Positions 19,513-31,218 of a stretch of DNA of 64,000 nt are shown in pieces. The stretch is from Sepioteuthis lessoniana (Eukaryota > Mollusca > Cephalopoda > Myopsida > Loliginidae): contig OY757934.1 in the NCBI GenBank assembly GCA_963585895.1, positions 36,477,356 to 36,541,355 on the forward strand, read 5' to 3'. Position 1 is the stretch's first letter. Each line of letters begins with the position of its first letter. The translations under genes were made by a program, and so were the position numbers. The notes below the pieces were generated by a model. It ran no database searches and was not told the DNA's origin. It saw only the letters and a list, made by a program, of their open reading frames with translations.

Positions 19513-21795
19513 TTAGAAAATCTTGAAAATTTAAAGAGAATTATGAATGGGGAAAAGACTACCTTACCGTCACTAAGAAACATAGAATGGAGAACAGTTA
19601 AAACGGAAATAATTTAAATAAATCAAGTACTACCTTATACGAATAATCTAACCGAATTAAATGAACTAATCTATGAAGGGGCAAAATTAGTTTGTGAGAA
19701 AATTGGAATCCCCTCAAAAAGCATGAAGAAAAAATCATAACCAGGATGGGAAATTTGACTGGAAACGCAGATAAAAAATCTACGAAAACAAGCCAAAATG
19801 ATAAAACAAAGGAAAGACGCAGGAACATGTAGGAAAATAAGGGTAAAAATTTACTACTCACTAACAAGCCATGGATTGTTCCTTGAGGGACAGAAAGAAT
19901 GCTGCAAAGGATCCAGAGGCACAGCAGAGTTACTTTACATAGATTAGCACATCCTCAACAAGAGCAAGACCAGACAGAAAAATCTAGCTATGGCCTAGAT
20001 TGACGACAAAAAGGCATATGATATGGTCCCACAAAACTGCAGAATAAACTGCATCAAAATGAACAAAATATCACATGAAGTCATAAACTTTATCGACAAA
20101 ACCATGAAAACCTGGACAGTTGGAGGGAGAAGCTTAACTGAAGCAAAGATCCAAAGAGGTATATTTCGAGGAGATGCACTATCACCGTTACTATTCATAA
20201 TTACCATGATATCACTTAACCACATACTCAGAAAATGCACAACTGGATACAAACTTAGTAGATCACAAGAAAAGATCAATCACCTAATGTACATGGATGA
20301 CATCAAACTATTTGCAAAAAATGAAAAAGAACTGGAAACTCTAATACACACGGTTAGAATTTACAGTCAAGACAGGAATGGAATTTGGCATAGAAAAATA
20401 TGCTATGCTAGTAATGAAAAGTGGCAAACGACATCTGAATGATGAACCGGAACTACCAAGTCAAGACAAGATTAGAACGCTCAGAGAAAAGGAAACATAC
20501 AAATATTTGGGCATCTTAAAGGCTGATGCCGTCAAACAAGTGGAGATGACAGAAAAAATTAAAAAAGAATATCTCAGGAGAACTAGAAAGCTACTTGAGA
20601 CAAAACTGCATAGCAGAAACCTTATCAAAGGAATAAATACCAGGGCTGTACTCCTCATTAGATATTTGGGACCCTTTCTGAAGTGGACCAGAGAAGAACC
20701 TAAGGAAATGGACCAAAGAACAAGAAAACTAATGACCCTGTATAAGGCATTATATCCCAGGGATGACTATATGTATCAAGAAAAGAGAGGGGAAGAAGAC
20801 TTGCCAGCATTGAAGACAGCATTGACACATCAATACAATGACTCAAGGACTACATAGAAAAACATGAAGGAGAACTGATTACAGCCATCAGAAACGATAC
20901 TGACAACATGATGGCCAACAGAATGACAATAACTAGGAAACAAAAATGGCAAGAAAAACAACTCTATGGGCAATTTAAACAACTAATAAACATCTCATAT
21001 GACAAAACCTGGACGAGGCTAAGAAAAGGAAACTTTAAGAGAGAAACAGAATCTCTCCCAATAGCAACACAAAACAACACCATAAGAACCAATCGTATCA
21101 AAGCAAGAATAGATAAGAGACAACAAAATAGCAAATGAAGGTTATGTGGTGATAGAAATGAAATCATCAATCTCATAATAAGCGAATGCAGCACATTAGC
21201 ACAGAAGTAGTATAAGACTCAACACGACTGGGTGGGCAAGGTGATCCACTGGGAGAGATGCAAGAAATTTAAATTTGACTATACGAACAAATGGTATATG
21301 CACAACCTAGCATCTGTGCTAGAGAATGACATACACAAACTCCTATGGGACTTTGACATACAAACAGATCACCTAATCTCAGCCAGAAGACCAGACTTTA
21401 TAGTAATCAACTAAAAAATGAGAATTTGCAAAATTGTCAACTTTTCTGTCCAAGCTGACCATAGGATAAAACAGAAAGAATGTGAAAAGAAGGATAAGTA
21501 CCTCTACCTTGTTAGGGAATTGAAAAAACTATGGAACATGAAGGTGACAATTATACCAATTGTGATTGGTGCTTTTGGTACAGTAACTAAAGAATTATTA
21601 AAGGGACTGAAGGACTTGGAGGTTGGAGGATGAGTGGAGACCATCCAAACTACAGCATTATTGAGAATGGCCAAAATACTAAGAGTCCTGGAGACTTGAG
21701 GAGACTTGCTGTCGCTCAAACTCCAGTACAAAGCCAGTGAAAAACCATTAACTAAAACTGATGGGAAAAACTTTCAAGGAGTAAATAATGATAAT
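19513..21795 (+). mobile_element. LINE-A copy 1 (R2/R4/Dong-like, RLE-encoding)
   Basis: This is one of the longest copies. Order of parts: an N-terminal stretch before the RT (TTLPSLRNIEWRTVKTEI near 19555, NNLTELNELIYEGAKLVCEK near 19640), an internal deletion near 19865, the reverse transcriptase, a connector, a zinc knuckle, a restriction-like endonuclease (RLE), and a 3' UTR ending 'caaggagtaaataatgataa'. Such LINEs nick one strand with the RLE and prime reverse transcription on the target. The copy starts in TAA repeat and ends with a TAA/ATG-type tail. Confidence 0.9.
20023..21633 (+). pseudogene. LINE-A RT, zinc knuckle and endonuclease, several breaks
   Basis: RT motifs include IQRGIFRGDALSPLLFI and MYMDDIKLFAKN (YMDD at 20290-20301). 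The RT region continues as ETYKYLGILKAD, TRAVLLIRYLGPFLKWTREE and RTRKLMTLYKALYPRDD. The knuckle RLCGDRNEIINLIISEC has lost its first Cys (now a stop) and its His (Leu). The endonuclease has ARRPDFIVIN (catalytic PD), then KICKIVNF, where the expected second acidic residue (D in VDF) is N. Open pieces are 20023-20442, 20378-20857, 20908-21138, 21232-21414 and 21418-21633. It is inactive. Confidence 0.88.
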
Positions 21796-21904
21796 AATGT
21801 ATGAATATTATATACATTTTAAGAAAGATTAACCATCTCTGCATTCAAAATTTGTATGCAATTATATTTTTGCTTATTTATTTGTTACTAAAATTTTAAT
21901 TTTA

Positions 21905-21997
21905 TGTACACTCACACATACACACCCACACACTCACAAATGTGTGTATAGATGTATATATACATATATAATCAAACATATGTACATGTATATACAT

Positions 21998-22041
<44 letters not shown>

Positions 22042-22072
22042 TTACATAAAAAAATATATATATACATATACA

Positions 22073-22102
<30 letters not shown>
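21905..22102. repeat. Compound (CA)n/(TA)n microsatellite
   Basis: 'cacacacccacacactc' is followed by long TA runs (22007-22040, 22075-22102) with 'tacatatac' interruptions. Confidence 0.93.
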
Positions 22103-22103
<1 letters not shown>

Positions 22104-22627
22104 CATTAAACTGAATTTTTTTTAATTTGGGTAATCATAAAATCTATTTGCTTCTTTCATTCTATTTATCATGCTCTGTGTGCATGACAATATAAAGAGG
22201 TTTAAGAATTCTAAAAGATATTTTACAATTGTAAAGTTTTTCAACAGGAAAAGTTTGTAAGTAAAATGTTTGTTGCTACAAAATCAATAAAGAAAGATGT
22301 TTAATGTTATTATACTATCAAACCAATATCTTGAGCAATTTTCTCTTGTTTCAATATTACTTTAGTTAGATAGGGTGATACATTATCGAAACCTGGTCTT
22401 TTTTGTGTGGTTTTAAAATGAGAAATGACCACTGATTCAATTTTTTTTCGGTATATTTATTATATTTATATAGTATCATTTGGGATTTTTTAAAGTTGGA
22501 GTAATGGTCTTTATTGTGAAGTTACATCTTCACTTGAACATTTAGATCATTTATATTTATCCCTGTTTAGTATTCAGAAATACATTTTTTATATCAATGT
22601 GCTTCACCTATATAAATCTTTTTATAC

Positions 22628-23080
22628 ATTAGTTTGGCTTGGTTTGGGTTCGGTTTTATGGCATATCAACCATTGTAGTTTATTTAATGCCAAATCCTGT
22701 TTAAACATATATATGAAATATATATATGATTTGTAAACACATTTTATAGATAACGTTTTTAAACAAGCCTGTGTTATTTTTTGCACACAGTTAAATGGTT
22801 TCAAGTATTGCTATATAACAGTCACAATTTAACATCAGTTATTTGTTTGCATACAGTTCTATTTGACCCATAGATAGGACTCTATCAGGTGCCACCATTC
22901 CAGGTCAGAGTGGACTTGGGAGCGAAGGCACTAAAGGGGTACTCCACATTCCCCAAAGCACCAAGGCTAGAGCTTTGTCCTCAGATGGTTTCATATCATA
23001 TCCAAGACATTCTCAGCAGAGATGTAATTAGTGTATTCTCCAGAACCAACCAACTGGGCTATTTTTTAACATTGTACACA
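22628..23080 (-). mobile_element. SINE-C, antisense
   Basis: Minus-strand features: the 3' end at 22628-22700 ('ttatggcatatcaacc' reversed, 'tttaatgccaaatcc'), the middle 'gacccatagataggactct', 'caggtcagagtggac' and 'aaggggtactccacattcc', and the head near 23070. The AT-rich middle section (22700-22855) carries repeated 'aacatatatatgaaat'-type sequence. Confidence 0.82.
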
Positions 23081-24226
23081 AGATTATGTCTGGGGTGTTC
23101 AATACACATGGTATCCATATGAATGCTAATAACTCTGCTAATAATAATGTTGTATTCTTTTTTGATTCAGATTTGAAAATGATATACTATAACAACTATT
23201 AATCCTCAATCACCATGCTTTGGACAAGAGAGGAAAAATATTTTGCGTCACTACTTATTTGAAAACAAAATCATTCAAAACTATCTCAAAATAGATGAAA
23301 CCCATTCAAATGATAATGATTTATTATTGAGACAAGAAACTAAAAAAAGATTGTGTGTCCTGGAAACTGATATAATAACAATTTAAAAAAACCTTGATTT
23401 GGTATCTCTTGCTCAAAGGATACATTTTTTACCGGACGTGTTCCAAATGACTGCCATTGTGCTTGTCTCGGTAAGAAATCATTATCATATAATTCAGTTG
23501 CATCTATTTTGAGACACGCTGTATTTAACTGTTTCAGATTTGTTTTCATTTTTATTTTATATTGAATAATTCTTTTTTTTTTAAGGAAACCAAACCCAAC
23601 AGATCTTCACTTTACCCACAAACATAACAACAATAACTGATAATAATTTAAAGAACCTAAGCATTCAAGACTTAATTAATCAACTAAAAAATATGGTTCT
23701 TGCTATTTGGTGGGAGGAGTGCTTACTATTTTTGACATAATGGCTTGTATTGGAATACCAAGTTTGTGAATTTTTCAAAGTCCATGTTTATTTTTTGTAT
23801 CTTAATTCAATTTGTCCTATTTTGCTTTCATTCTTTACTAATTTGTTGTAAGCTTTTTTTAATTTTTCAGTTTTGTTTTGTATAATTTGATCATTTATTT
23901 TTGTCATATTTTTGTCGTATATGTTGTTTTTCACAAAAGGTGTTATTTTGTTTATTGTTGTGCATGTCTGTAACCTTGATTACAATCCCTCTGCTGTTGT
24001 CTGAGGATGAAATCTCTATTTTTTCATCATTGGCCAACTTTTATAACAATTGGCATTCCTAATTACGTTACCATGACAACCCCATAGCAGCTGTAATATT
24101 TACCAAAACTCTGACTCAAATCAAATAAACATATATAGATATATATATACTTATATCAATAGATAGATAAATAGATAAAAATATATATATATATATATAC
24201 CTATGTATTCATTTGTTTATCTATCA
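23081..24226. other. Anonymous AT-rich DNA
   Basis: No element was identified. A site resembling an RFX X-box, gttaccatgacaac, lies at about 24066-24079 without other promoter context. TA-rich simple sequence occupies 24130-24200. Confidence 0.45.
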
Positions 24227-24505
24227 ACCCTTCCATATGATCAGGATATAACATAAGGTCAATTTCTAAGTGGAGTTTAATAGGTTTGAATTTATAGTTT
24301 TCCTTCTCCTGAACTAGTTGCCATACCAAATTTAAAGAGCCTGGACTGCCCTATTATTTACCCATAGCTGGAAGGGAAATAGTTTGATTCATACCTTCCC
24401 CAAGGATATAAGCGCTATGTGAAATGCAAAAAGTCTTGTCCAGGATTTGAACTTAGATAACCATGTCCATTTCCACTGAGCATTACCATTACACCATGAA
24501 TACCT
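24227..24505 (-). mobile_element. SINE-B, antisense
   Basis: It is colinear with the 60555 copy: 'aaggtcaatttctaagtgg', 'ttttccttctcctgaac', 'tttacccatagctgg', 'gattcataccttcccc', 'gatttgaacttag', 'cattacaccatgaa'. The tRNA-like head is at the 24505 end. No clear target duplication was found because the flanks are ATATG-rich. Confidence 0.85.
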
Positions 24506-24721
24506 CATATATGTGTGTGAGTTTGGTCGAGTGTGTACTTACATGTATTATATATGATTGATAGACCAACAACAGAATTAGTATCTTTCTTCAGTATATC
24601 GAAACATTTCTAGTTGTGTTTAAAAATGCCTGCATGTTAGAGAAGAAATAAAATAACTGTTATAATAACTTCAGGTTTTCAAGTTTTATTTCTGAGATAT
24701 TATATCAAATACTATTGGCAT

Positions 24722-25004
24722 CATCATTATCCTCAAGACACATTGACAGCATTGACAGCATTGAGTTCTCTGACTCTCTCTAGCCTGCAGTCCCTATCAG
24801 CCATATCTCTTGGTATGTCTTCTAGACTGCATCCATTGTCTGTACAGAACAAATGTATGGAAATCCTTCCTGACTGGTCAATACAGGAGTCCACTAGAGA
24901 ACATTTCTAATGAGTTTGTCCTTAATTCTCTAGCCCTGTCCTACATTTCTTGTTTTTTTACTTGGATGGTTTGTGAGATGAGAGGTAAGTGACTGTATAG
25001 TAGG
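24722..25004 (-). mobile_element. RTE LINE 3' end, antisense, 5'-truncated
   Basis: It starts (3' end) with 'catcatcattatcctcaag' and continues with 'ctgcagtccctatcagcc', 'ccttcctgactggtcaat' and 'gtgagatgagaggtaag', which parallel the RTE copies at 28275 and 36634. It contains only the end of the RT C-terminal region and no intact frame. Confidence 0.7.
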
Positions 25005-25014
25005 GTGTTGTATC

Positions 25015-25015
<1 letters not shown>

Positions 25016-25049
<34 letters not shown>

Positions 25050-25171
25050 CACACACACATACACATATATATATATATATATATATACATGTGTGTGTGT
25101 GTGTGTGAGTGTGTGTGTGTGAGTGTGTGTGTGTGTGTGTCTACACAAGGGTCAGCTGAAAAATTCTTTGG

Positions 25172-25205
<34 letters not shown>
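25016..25205. repeat. Compound (TA)n(CA)n(TG)n microsatellite with a mariner-like tip
   Basis: TA, CA and TG runs lie at 25016-25140 and TA at 25176-25202. Between them 'cacaagggtcagctgaaaaa' (25143 on) resembles a mariner inverted-repeat end ('ggtcagctgaaaa'), probably a truncated tip. Confidence 0.8.
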
Positions 25206-25247
25206 GACTTACACATATGCATATACATTTTTATATATATATATATA

Positions 25248-25352
25248 TTTATCATCATCATTATCAAGTTGAACTGACAACAAATATTTTCCTATCTCAC
25301 ACTCTGTTCCTATCATCCATTGCTCCCAGCAGGTCTTCCAAATTATATCCTG
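25248..25352 (-). mobile_element. RTE LINE 3' end fragment, antisense
   Basis: 'tatcatcatcattatcaag' (3' tail) is followed by 'ctgttcctatcatccattgc' and 'ccagcaggtcttccaaat', matching the 3' ends at 28275 and 44186. It is cut short by a TA microsatellite. Confidence 0.65.
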
Positions 25353-25421
25353 TGTCCTCACATATATATATATATATATATATATCTATATTCACATGTA
25401 TATCTATATGTATATATATAC

Positions 25422-26316
<895 letters not shown>

Positions 26317-27390
26317 ATATATACTTTCACGTAGATTGATGTATATACATCTATACATATACATGATTTGGGCTGCAATCTTTCTTTAATGTATGTTTCA
26401 ATGAAGATAACTGATATGGAGTGTCTCGTGAGGTTTTGAAAAGTTCTCTTGTAAATATGCAAGTGAAATCTTTATTAGTCAATGTGTATGCAGGAATTGT
26501 TTAAATGATTGTTCGGACATTTTTCCTTGCTACTTGTAACATGTATCCAGAAAAGCCTGTTTCTGGTTACTTGAAGAGAAGATGAACACTTCTACATAAC
26601 CATCATTGCCCTGAGTGATACTATGAAGGAAAATAACTTAGCATGACCATTTAATGACCAAAACGTTTATAGGATATATACACCTATAGCAATTCTTTTA
26701 ATTAGAATGAACTCCAACATAGTAACCCTAACCCTAACCCTTTGGCCAATCAACTCTGGTGTAAGATCAATGGTTTTGCCTGGATTTTTCCCTGCTATGA
26801 AAAAAAAAATTAAGTACTACTATCAACTTTATTATTTTATCTTATCCTTTAATTTTCTTTGTAAAATTCCAGATTGACTTTTTCAGTTTCATTTTATTCA
26901 CTTCAGCTTTTTTTCTGTATCTCATCTTTTGTCACTTTTTCATCCAATCATTTTCTAGTTAAATTAAACTATCAATTATTTTTCTCTGTTCTTTTTCTTT
27001 TTTGATCTAACTCTGCAGCTTCAATTCATATTTTTTTTTTCATTTCTATTCTTTTATTTCACTACTTTATTAATTTTTCTTAGAACTGGTTTTTATTATT
27101 CTTTAAGTTGGCAAATGATATTTCAATATTTCGTTATTTCTATTAATTTTTTATGCATGGATTATGCAACCTTATTTTAAATAATTTCTATCTTCTCTTA
27201 TTCTCATTTTTAACAATATTATTCTTTTAGCTCATTTATGATTTTAAAAAAAATTTAGATTTAAATGTTCAATTTTTAGGAGATATAGAAATTATTGTCC
27301 ATTTCTGAAATGAGTTTAAAGAAATGCAGAATGGTTTTGCCTGGATTTTGTCATACAAGTTTTTTTTTTAATAATTTTATGTAGTATAGT
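26317..27390. other. AT-rich DNA with two short copied segments
   Basis: It is mostly anonymous and T-rich on the plus strand. 26715-26763 is a 48/49 copy of mariner sequence at 25846-25894, and 26769-26788 is repeated exactly at 27330-27349. No exon was recognised. Confidence 0.6.
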
Positions 27391-28274
27391 GTGTTGGTTG
27401 GTTTTATGGCATGTCAACCTATAGATATTGTGTAAGTGTTTATAGCTGTAATAAAAAGTGGAACAGTTTAATTTATGGTCCAATTATGTAACTTAAAATT
27501 GAGTCCTGGGGAGGCTTCCAGCAAGTTGTATATAATATCAATTCACTGGGAAACAAAACCTCAAAAGTATCATATAGTTTATAGAAAATTAACAAGTCAT
27601 AAAAATCACATAACTATTTAATGGATTAAAAGATGAAAACTAATAAAAGTTCTGATAAGTTGCTACCAAAGAGAGCAAGTTTATTATAAAAAGCTACTAG
27701 GGTGTGGCTGTTAATTGGACAGCAGCCTGACCAAATATATGACTAAATGTGGTGTTGATAATTTTTGGCTTTTGCCAAAATATGAGCAGAAACATGTTTT
27801 CATGCAGTCTTATGTATTAATTTACTTGGAAAAGAAATATGTGATTTCAAGTCATCTAACAGAAATATTACTCCTTAATAGTCAGCATTCAGAATGATAT
27901 GAATGAGTCCTTACAAATCACACTTAAATACCTGCAATGATAAAATGCCACATGTATATTAATAACTATTTTTTGTCTGTAATATCCTGAATCAATTAAA
28001 TGATACTATATTCACAATATCAATGATGCTGGAACATAGACCAAGTTTAAAAGGATTAAATGATCAGTGAAATAGAATTTTAGAATTATGATAAAGTTAT
28101 TGTAATTTTATTGGGGTGGCTTATACAAATAATAACTTGAGTCATAACTTACAATGAAAAGAGTTTATTTTACAAGCTGTGCAATGACATGTTAACAGAG
28201 TTATATTGCAAGCTAGTCTTGTTAGGAAAGCTGGCCACCGGGCCACTACTATATCTGCTTATATTCAAATAGAA
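27391..28274. other. Anonymous DNA with a SINE tail remnant
   Basis: 'ttggttttatggcatgtcaa' at 27399-27420 is the antisense 3' tip shared by SINE-A and SINE-C. The rest shows no recognisable family. Confidence 0.4.
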
Positions 28275-28484
28275 TCATCATCATCATCATCATGTCGTGC
28301 CATCAGCATGGATATCCTTGACCCTCTCTCACCACCCCTCTCTATCGTCCATTGATTCCGGCAAGTCTTCTGGGCTACATCCCATATCGGCACTGAGCCG
28401 CTGTATGTAGGTTTGAGCTGGTCATCCTGCCTTTGCTCATCCATGTGAAGGGGTCCACGGGAGTACATCACTTATGAGCATGTT
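28275..28484 (-). mobile_element. RTE LINE, 210-bp 3' end with 8-bp target duplication
   Basis: It begins at its 3' tail (TCATCATCATCAT) and reads 'gcatggatatccttgaccct', 'ggcaagtcttctgggctac', 'gagctggtcatcctgcc'. The minus-strand coding is the last part of the RTE ORF. The direct repeat aaatagaa lies at 28267-28274 and 28485-28492. It is strongly 5'-truncated, which is usual for RTE. Confidence 0.88.
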
Positions 28485-28834
28485 AAATAGAACAGTCTAT
28501 TCTAATACAGAGAGGTATCATCTCTTCTTTACAACAAGGACCGTTCCTATAATTGGAAAAATATACCCCACACTATCAAGTTGTAAATCGAATAAGAAAT
28601 TACTTTATTTGCTAAGCTAGAGTATTTTAACATTATTGCTCTGACATAAACTATCTATGAAGCACAATTTTTGCTGTGTTACAGTAACATACATACATAT
28701 AAAAATTAAATAGTTATAATATACTAGGCTTGGAATATGAAATCTGAGCCAGGGCAAAATAACTTACTTTAACCTAATCATTTTAGGAAATGAATCTAGT
28801 AACACAATTTCATACCCTGGAATAGGCTGTTAGG

Positions 28835-29035
28835 ATTTCACTTAGTGTTCATACTCTGGGGAAAGGTATGAATTGAACTATTCTCACCCCACTAATGGGG
28901 TAAGAATAGTTCAATTGGTTCTTTAACCTTGTTGTGGTAACTAGTAGAGGAGAAGGAAATTTCTGAATTCAACCCAATTGTACTCAGCCTAAAAATTGAC
29001 CTTGTGTTGTGGTGGAGGAGTTGGGCAGATACTTT
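28835..29035 (+). mobile_element. SINE-B, 5'-truncated, carrying a new hairpin
   Basis: Family blocks 'ctggggaaaggtatgaat', 'ctttaaccttgttgtggt', 'gaggagaaggaaat' and 'aaaaattgaccttgtgttg' are in order. The usual middle is replaced by an inverted repeat at 28871-28916. Confidence 0.8.
28871..28916. repeat. Perfect-type hairpin, 21-bp arms, 4-base loop
   Basis: The left arm (28871-28891) and right arm (28896-28916) are complementary with one G-T type mismatch, and the loop is CTAA. Other SINE-B copies lack this inverted repeat, so it arose within this copy. Confidence 0.92.
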
Positions 29036-29984
29036 TATCTTATCTGAATTTTCGATGGAATTCAATCAGGTCTTGATCGTCTGACCCCTTAAGTTTTTAT
29101 GCAGCATGTTGAATTTGATATTCATATAAGAATTTGTGTTAAGCTATATACTACTACCTTGAAAGTTTCTTGCACGTTGCAAACTGAATGATTATTGACG
29201 TTAAATCTTTATAGTTCTGGTAAACCTATCCTCTTGTCTTGTGGTTGTTAACTGTTCCTAACCCCTATTACTTGTTTCACTGACACACTGTGATTATTAT
29301 TGAAGGAAGGGGGGGGGAGATGGTGAAAATTCTGATTCCAATCTGGATGACATATCATCATCACAGTTAATTTACTTCTGATTAAGTCACTCCACAACCA
29401 AAGTCAACCGGAAATATTTCTTTTATTTTTTCCTACACTCTCTCCACTGCTCTTCAATTTATAGCCAATCAAATTGTTCACTTCTATTCACTGCAATCTC
29501 TGTGAGTAGTTTTTTTGAAATGAGACTCAAGATGAGCAGATTCCATCTTTTTTTCATACCATTGCATTGATTTATTTCTTTAAAATTTATTTTCTCATTT
29601 CTTCTTTTTTAACTAGAAGAGATTTGACACCATTTTTATATGGCTATCTACCTGTGTTCTCCAATCAAACCATTCACATCATTCTGCTGTAAGATCAATA
29701 TTTTTCACTGCAAAGTTACCTGGATCCATTTACAACTGGTTATATTTTAATGTCTATTTGTAAGAAAATTAAAAATAACAAAAATTTCCCTCCAAAAAAA
29801 CAATGATATAAGGAAAAAAAAAGTATGTATGATTAGATTGATGCAAAAGTTTCCACCATATTTTAACAAAATCTTTTATTCATATAAATTTACAGTATTG
29901 TTTTTCAATCTGCAACGTATTTTCTGCTATCAAAGTAATTTCTCTAGCTCTTTAGATTAAGAGTGTACTTATAATAATAAAAAC
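29036..29984. other. Mostly anonymous DNA; mariner end at 29831-29970
   Basis: At 29838 'ttgatgcaaaagtttccacc' resembles the 'ggtgcaaaagt' terminal repeat of mariners and is followed by 'cagtattgtttttcaatc' antisense-type sequence. It is probably a truncated end. The remainder (29036-29830) shows no clear family. Confidence 0.4.
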
Positions 29985-30456
29985 CACTGTTGTTGAGGCT
30001 TAGAATATATCCCTTCCCTCAAAAAAGGGTGTCTTGTGTATAACACTTAATTTCACCTGATGGCGAGGCTCCAGTGCTGGAGATCTTGATTGTGTGGAGT
30101 ACTCCTTCATTGCCATTATTTCCAGTTCCACTCCGACCCAGAGTGGCAGTACTTGTTAGGGCTCCTTCAATGGATCAAATAGATCTATTTAAAAATCATT
30201 TTATAGAAAAAAAAAACCTCTTAAGAAACAACAACACAAAAAAATGTAACTATAAATGTACAATGAATGTAATTTCCTGACCTCAAGACATAAAATAACT
30301 CTAGAAAGGTTGACATGCCATTAGAATCAATCAATCTTAAAAGCAACAACACAAAAAATGTAAATATAAACGTACAATGAGTGTAATTCCTTAACTTTTA
30401 GGCATAAAATAACCCTAGACAAGTTGAAATGCCATTAAAATCAACCAATGAATCAA
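29985..30456 (+). mobile_element. SINE-C variant with duplicated 3' end
   Basis: The body (29985-30330) has 'gatggcgaggctccag', 'ccagttccactccgaccc' and 'ggttgacatgccattagaat' with an AATC tail. A second 3' end (30334-30456) repeats 'caacaacacaaaaaatgtaa' through 'gttgaaatgccattaaaatc'. It therefore has two tails in tandem, by slippage or a second truncated insertion. Confidence 0.8.
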
Positions 30457-31218
30457 TCATAATTATAAACCTAATTTGAAAATAAAAACAAGCTCAAATA
30501 TATATTTCTATAAGTTCATTATGACTTAAAGTTAAAGAAGAAATTGACAATTAAAAGCTAAGGCAAAACATGATTTTCTATTCTCACATGGAAAATATTT
30601 GATTATTTACTCTTGCTAAAAGTTTTAATACCAGATGGTGAAACTTGTTACCATAGTAACCAACTTTGTTGCTACTGGAAACCATTCAGATATAAAAAGC
30701 AGAAGTACAGAATATCAATTGTCTTTCCCAGCAGCACCATTTACAGAACACCAAATCAACTTTGGCTATGCCAATATCCATAGCAATAGTGTGAATGGCC
30801 ACTATAATGACAATCCAAGTTGTTTCTACCTTATACAGCGGTCTCACTAAATACATTATAAGTACTAATTATAAAAAAAACAAACAAAAACCTCTTAACA
30901 GTCATGAGCAAAACACCAAAATCAGTAAGAATTTATACATTCTTATCTCTAAAAAAAGACATTAGAACCTAGAATTCTTCTGAACTCTAAGAAATATTTT
31001 TTTTTTTAAATCTTAATATGATTTGATTTTATGTGGTGGATAAAATATTTCGTAGTATATTGATCATACATAACTTGTGTTTTCATTTTTCTTGTTTGAA
31101 ATATTATCTTTTAAGTCTTGAGAAGTGAAGTTAAATTGAAGACTTCATTTTCTTGATGAAAGAAAAATAATTTTTTAATCAATTACAAAATAAAGAAGCA
31201 AGCAGCCTTCTGTATAAT
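30457..31218. other. Anonymous DNA containing a promoter-like cluster
   Basis: No element was identified. A 71-codon open frame at 30635-30850 overlaps the X-box/TATA cluster and has no recognisable domain, so it is not called a gene. Confidence 0.4.
30647..30700 (+). promoter_or_regulatory. RFX X-box palindrome followed by TATA box
   Basis: gttaccatagtaac (30647-30660) is a full inverted-repeat X-box of the type bound by RFX factors. About 30 bp later 'gatataaaaag' (near 30690) is a good TATA box. An imperfect second half-site 'gttgctactggaaac' lies between them. The arrangement is promoter-like, but no first exon is evident downstream. Confidence 0.35.
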
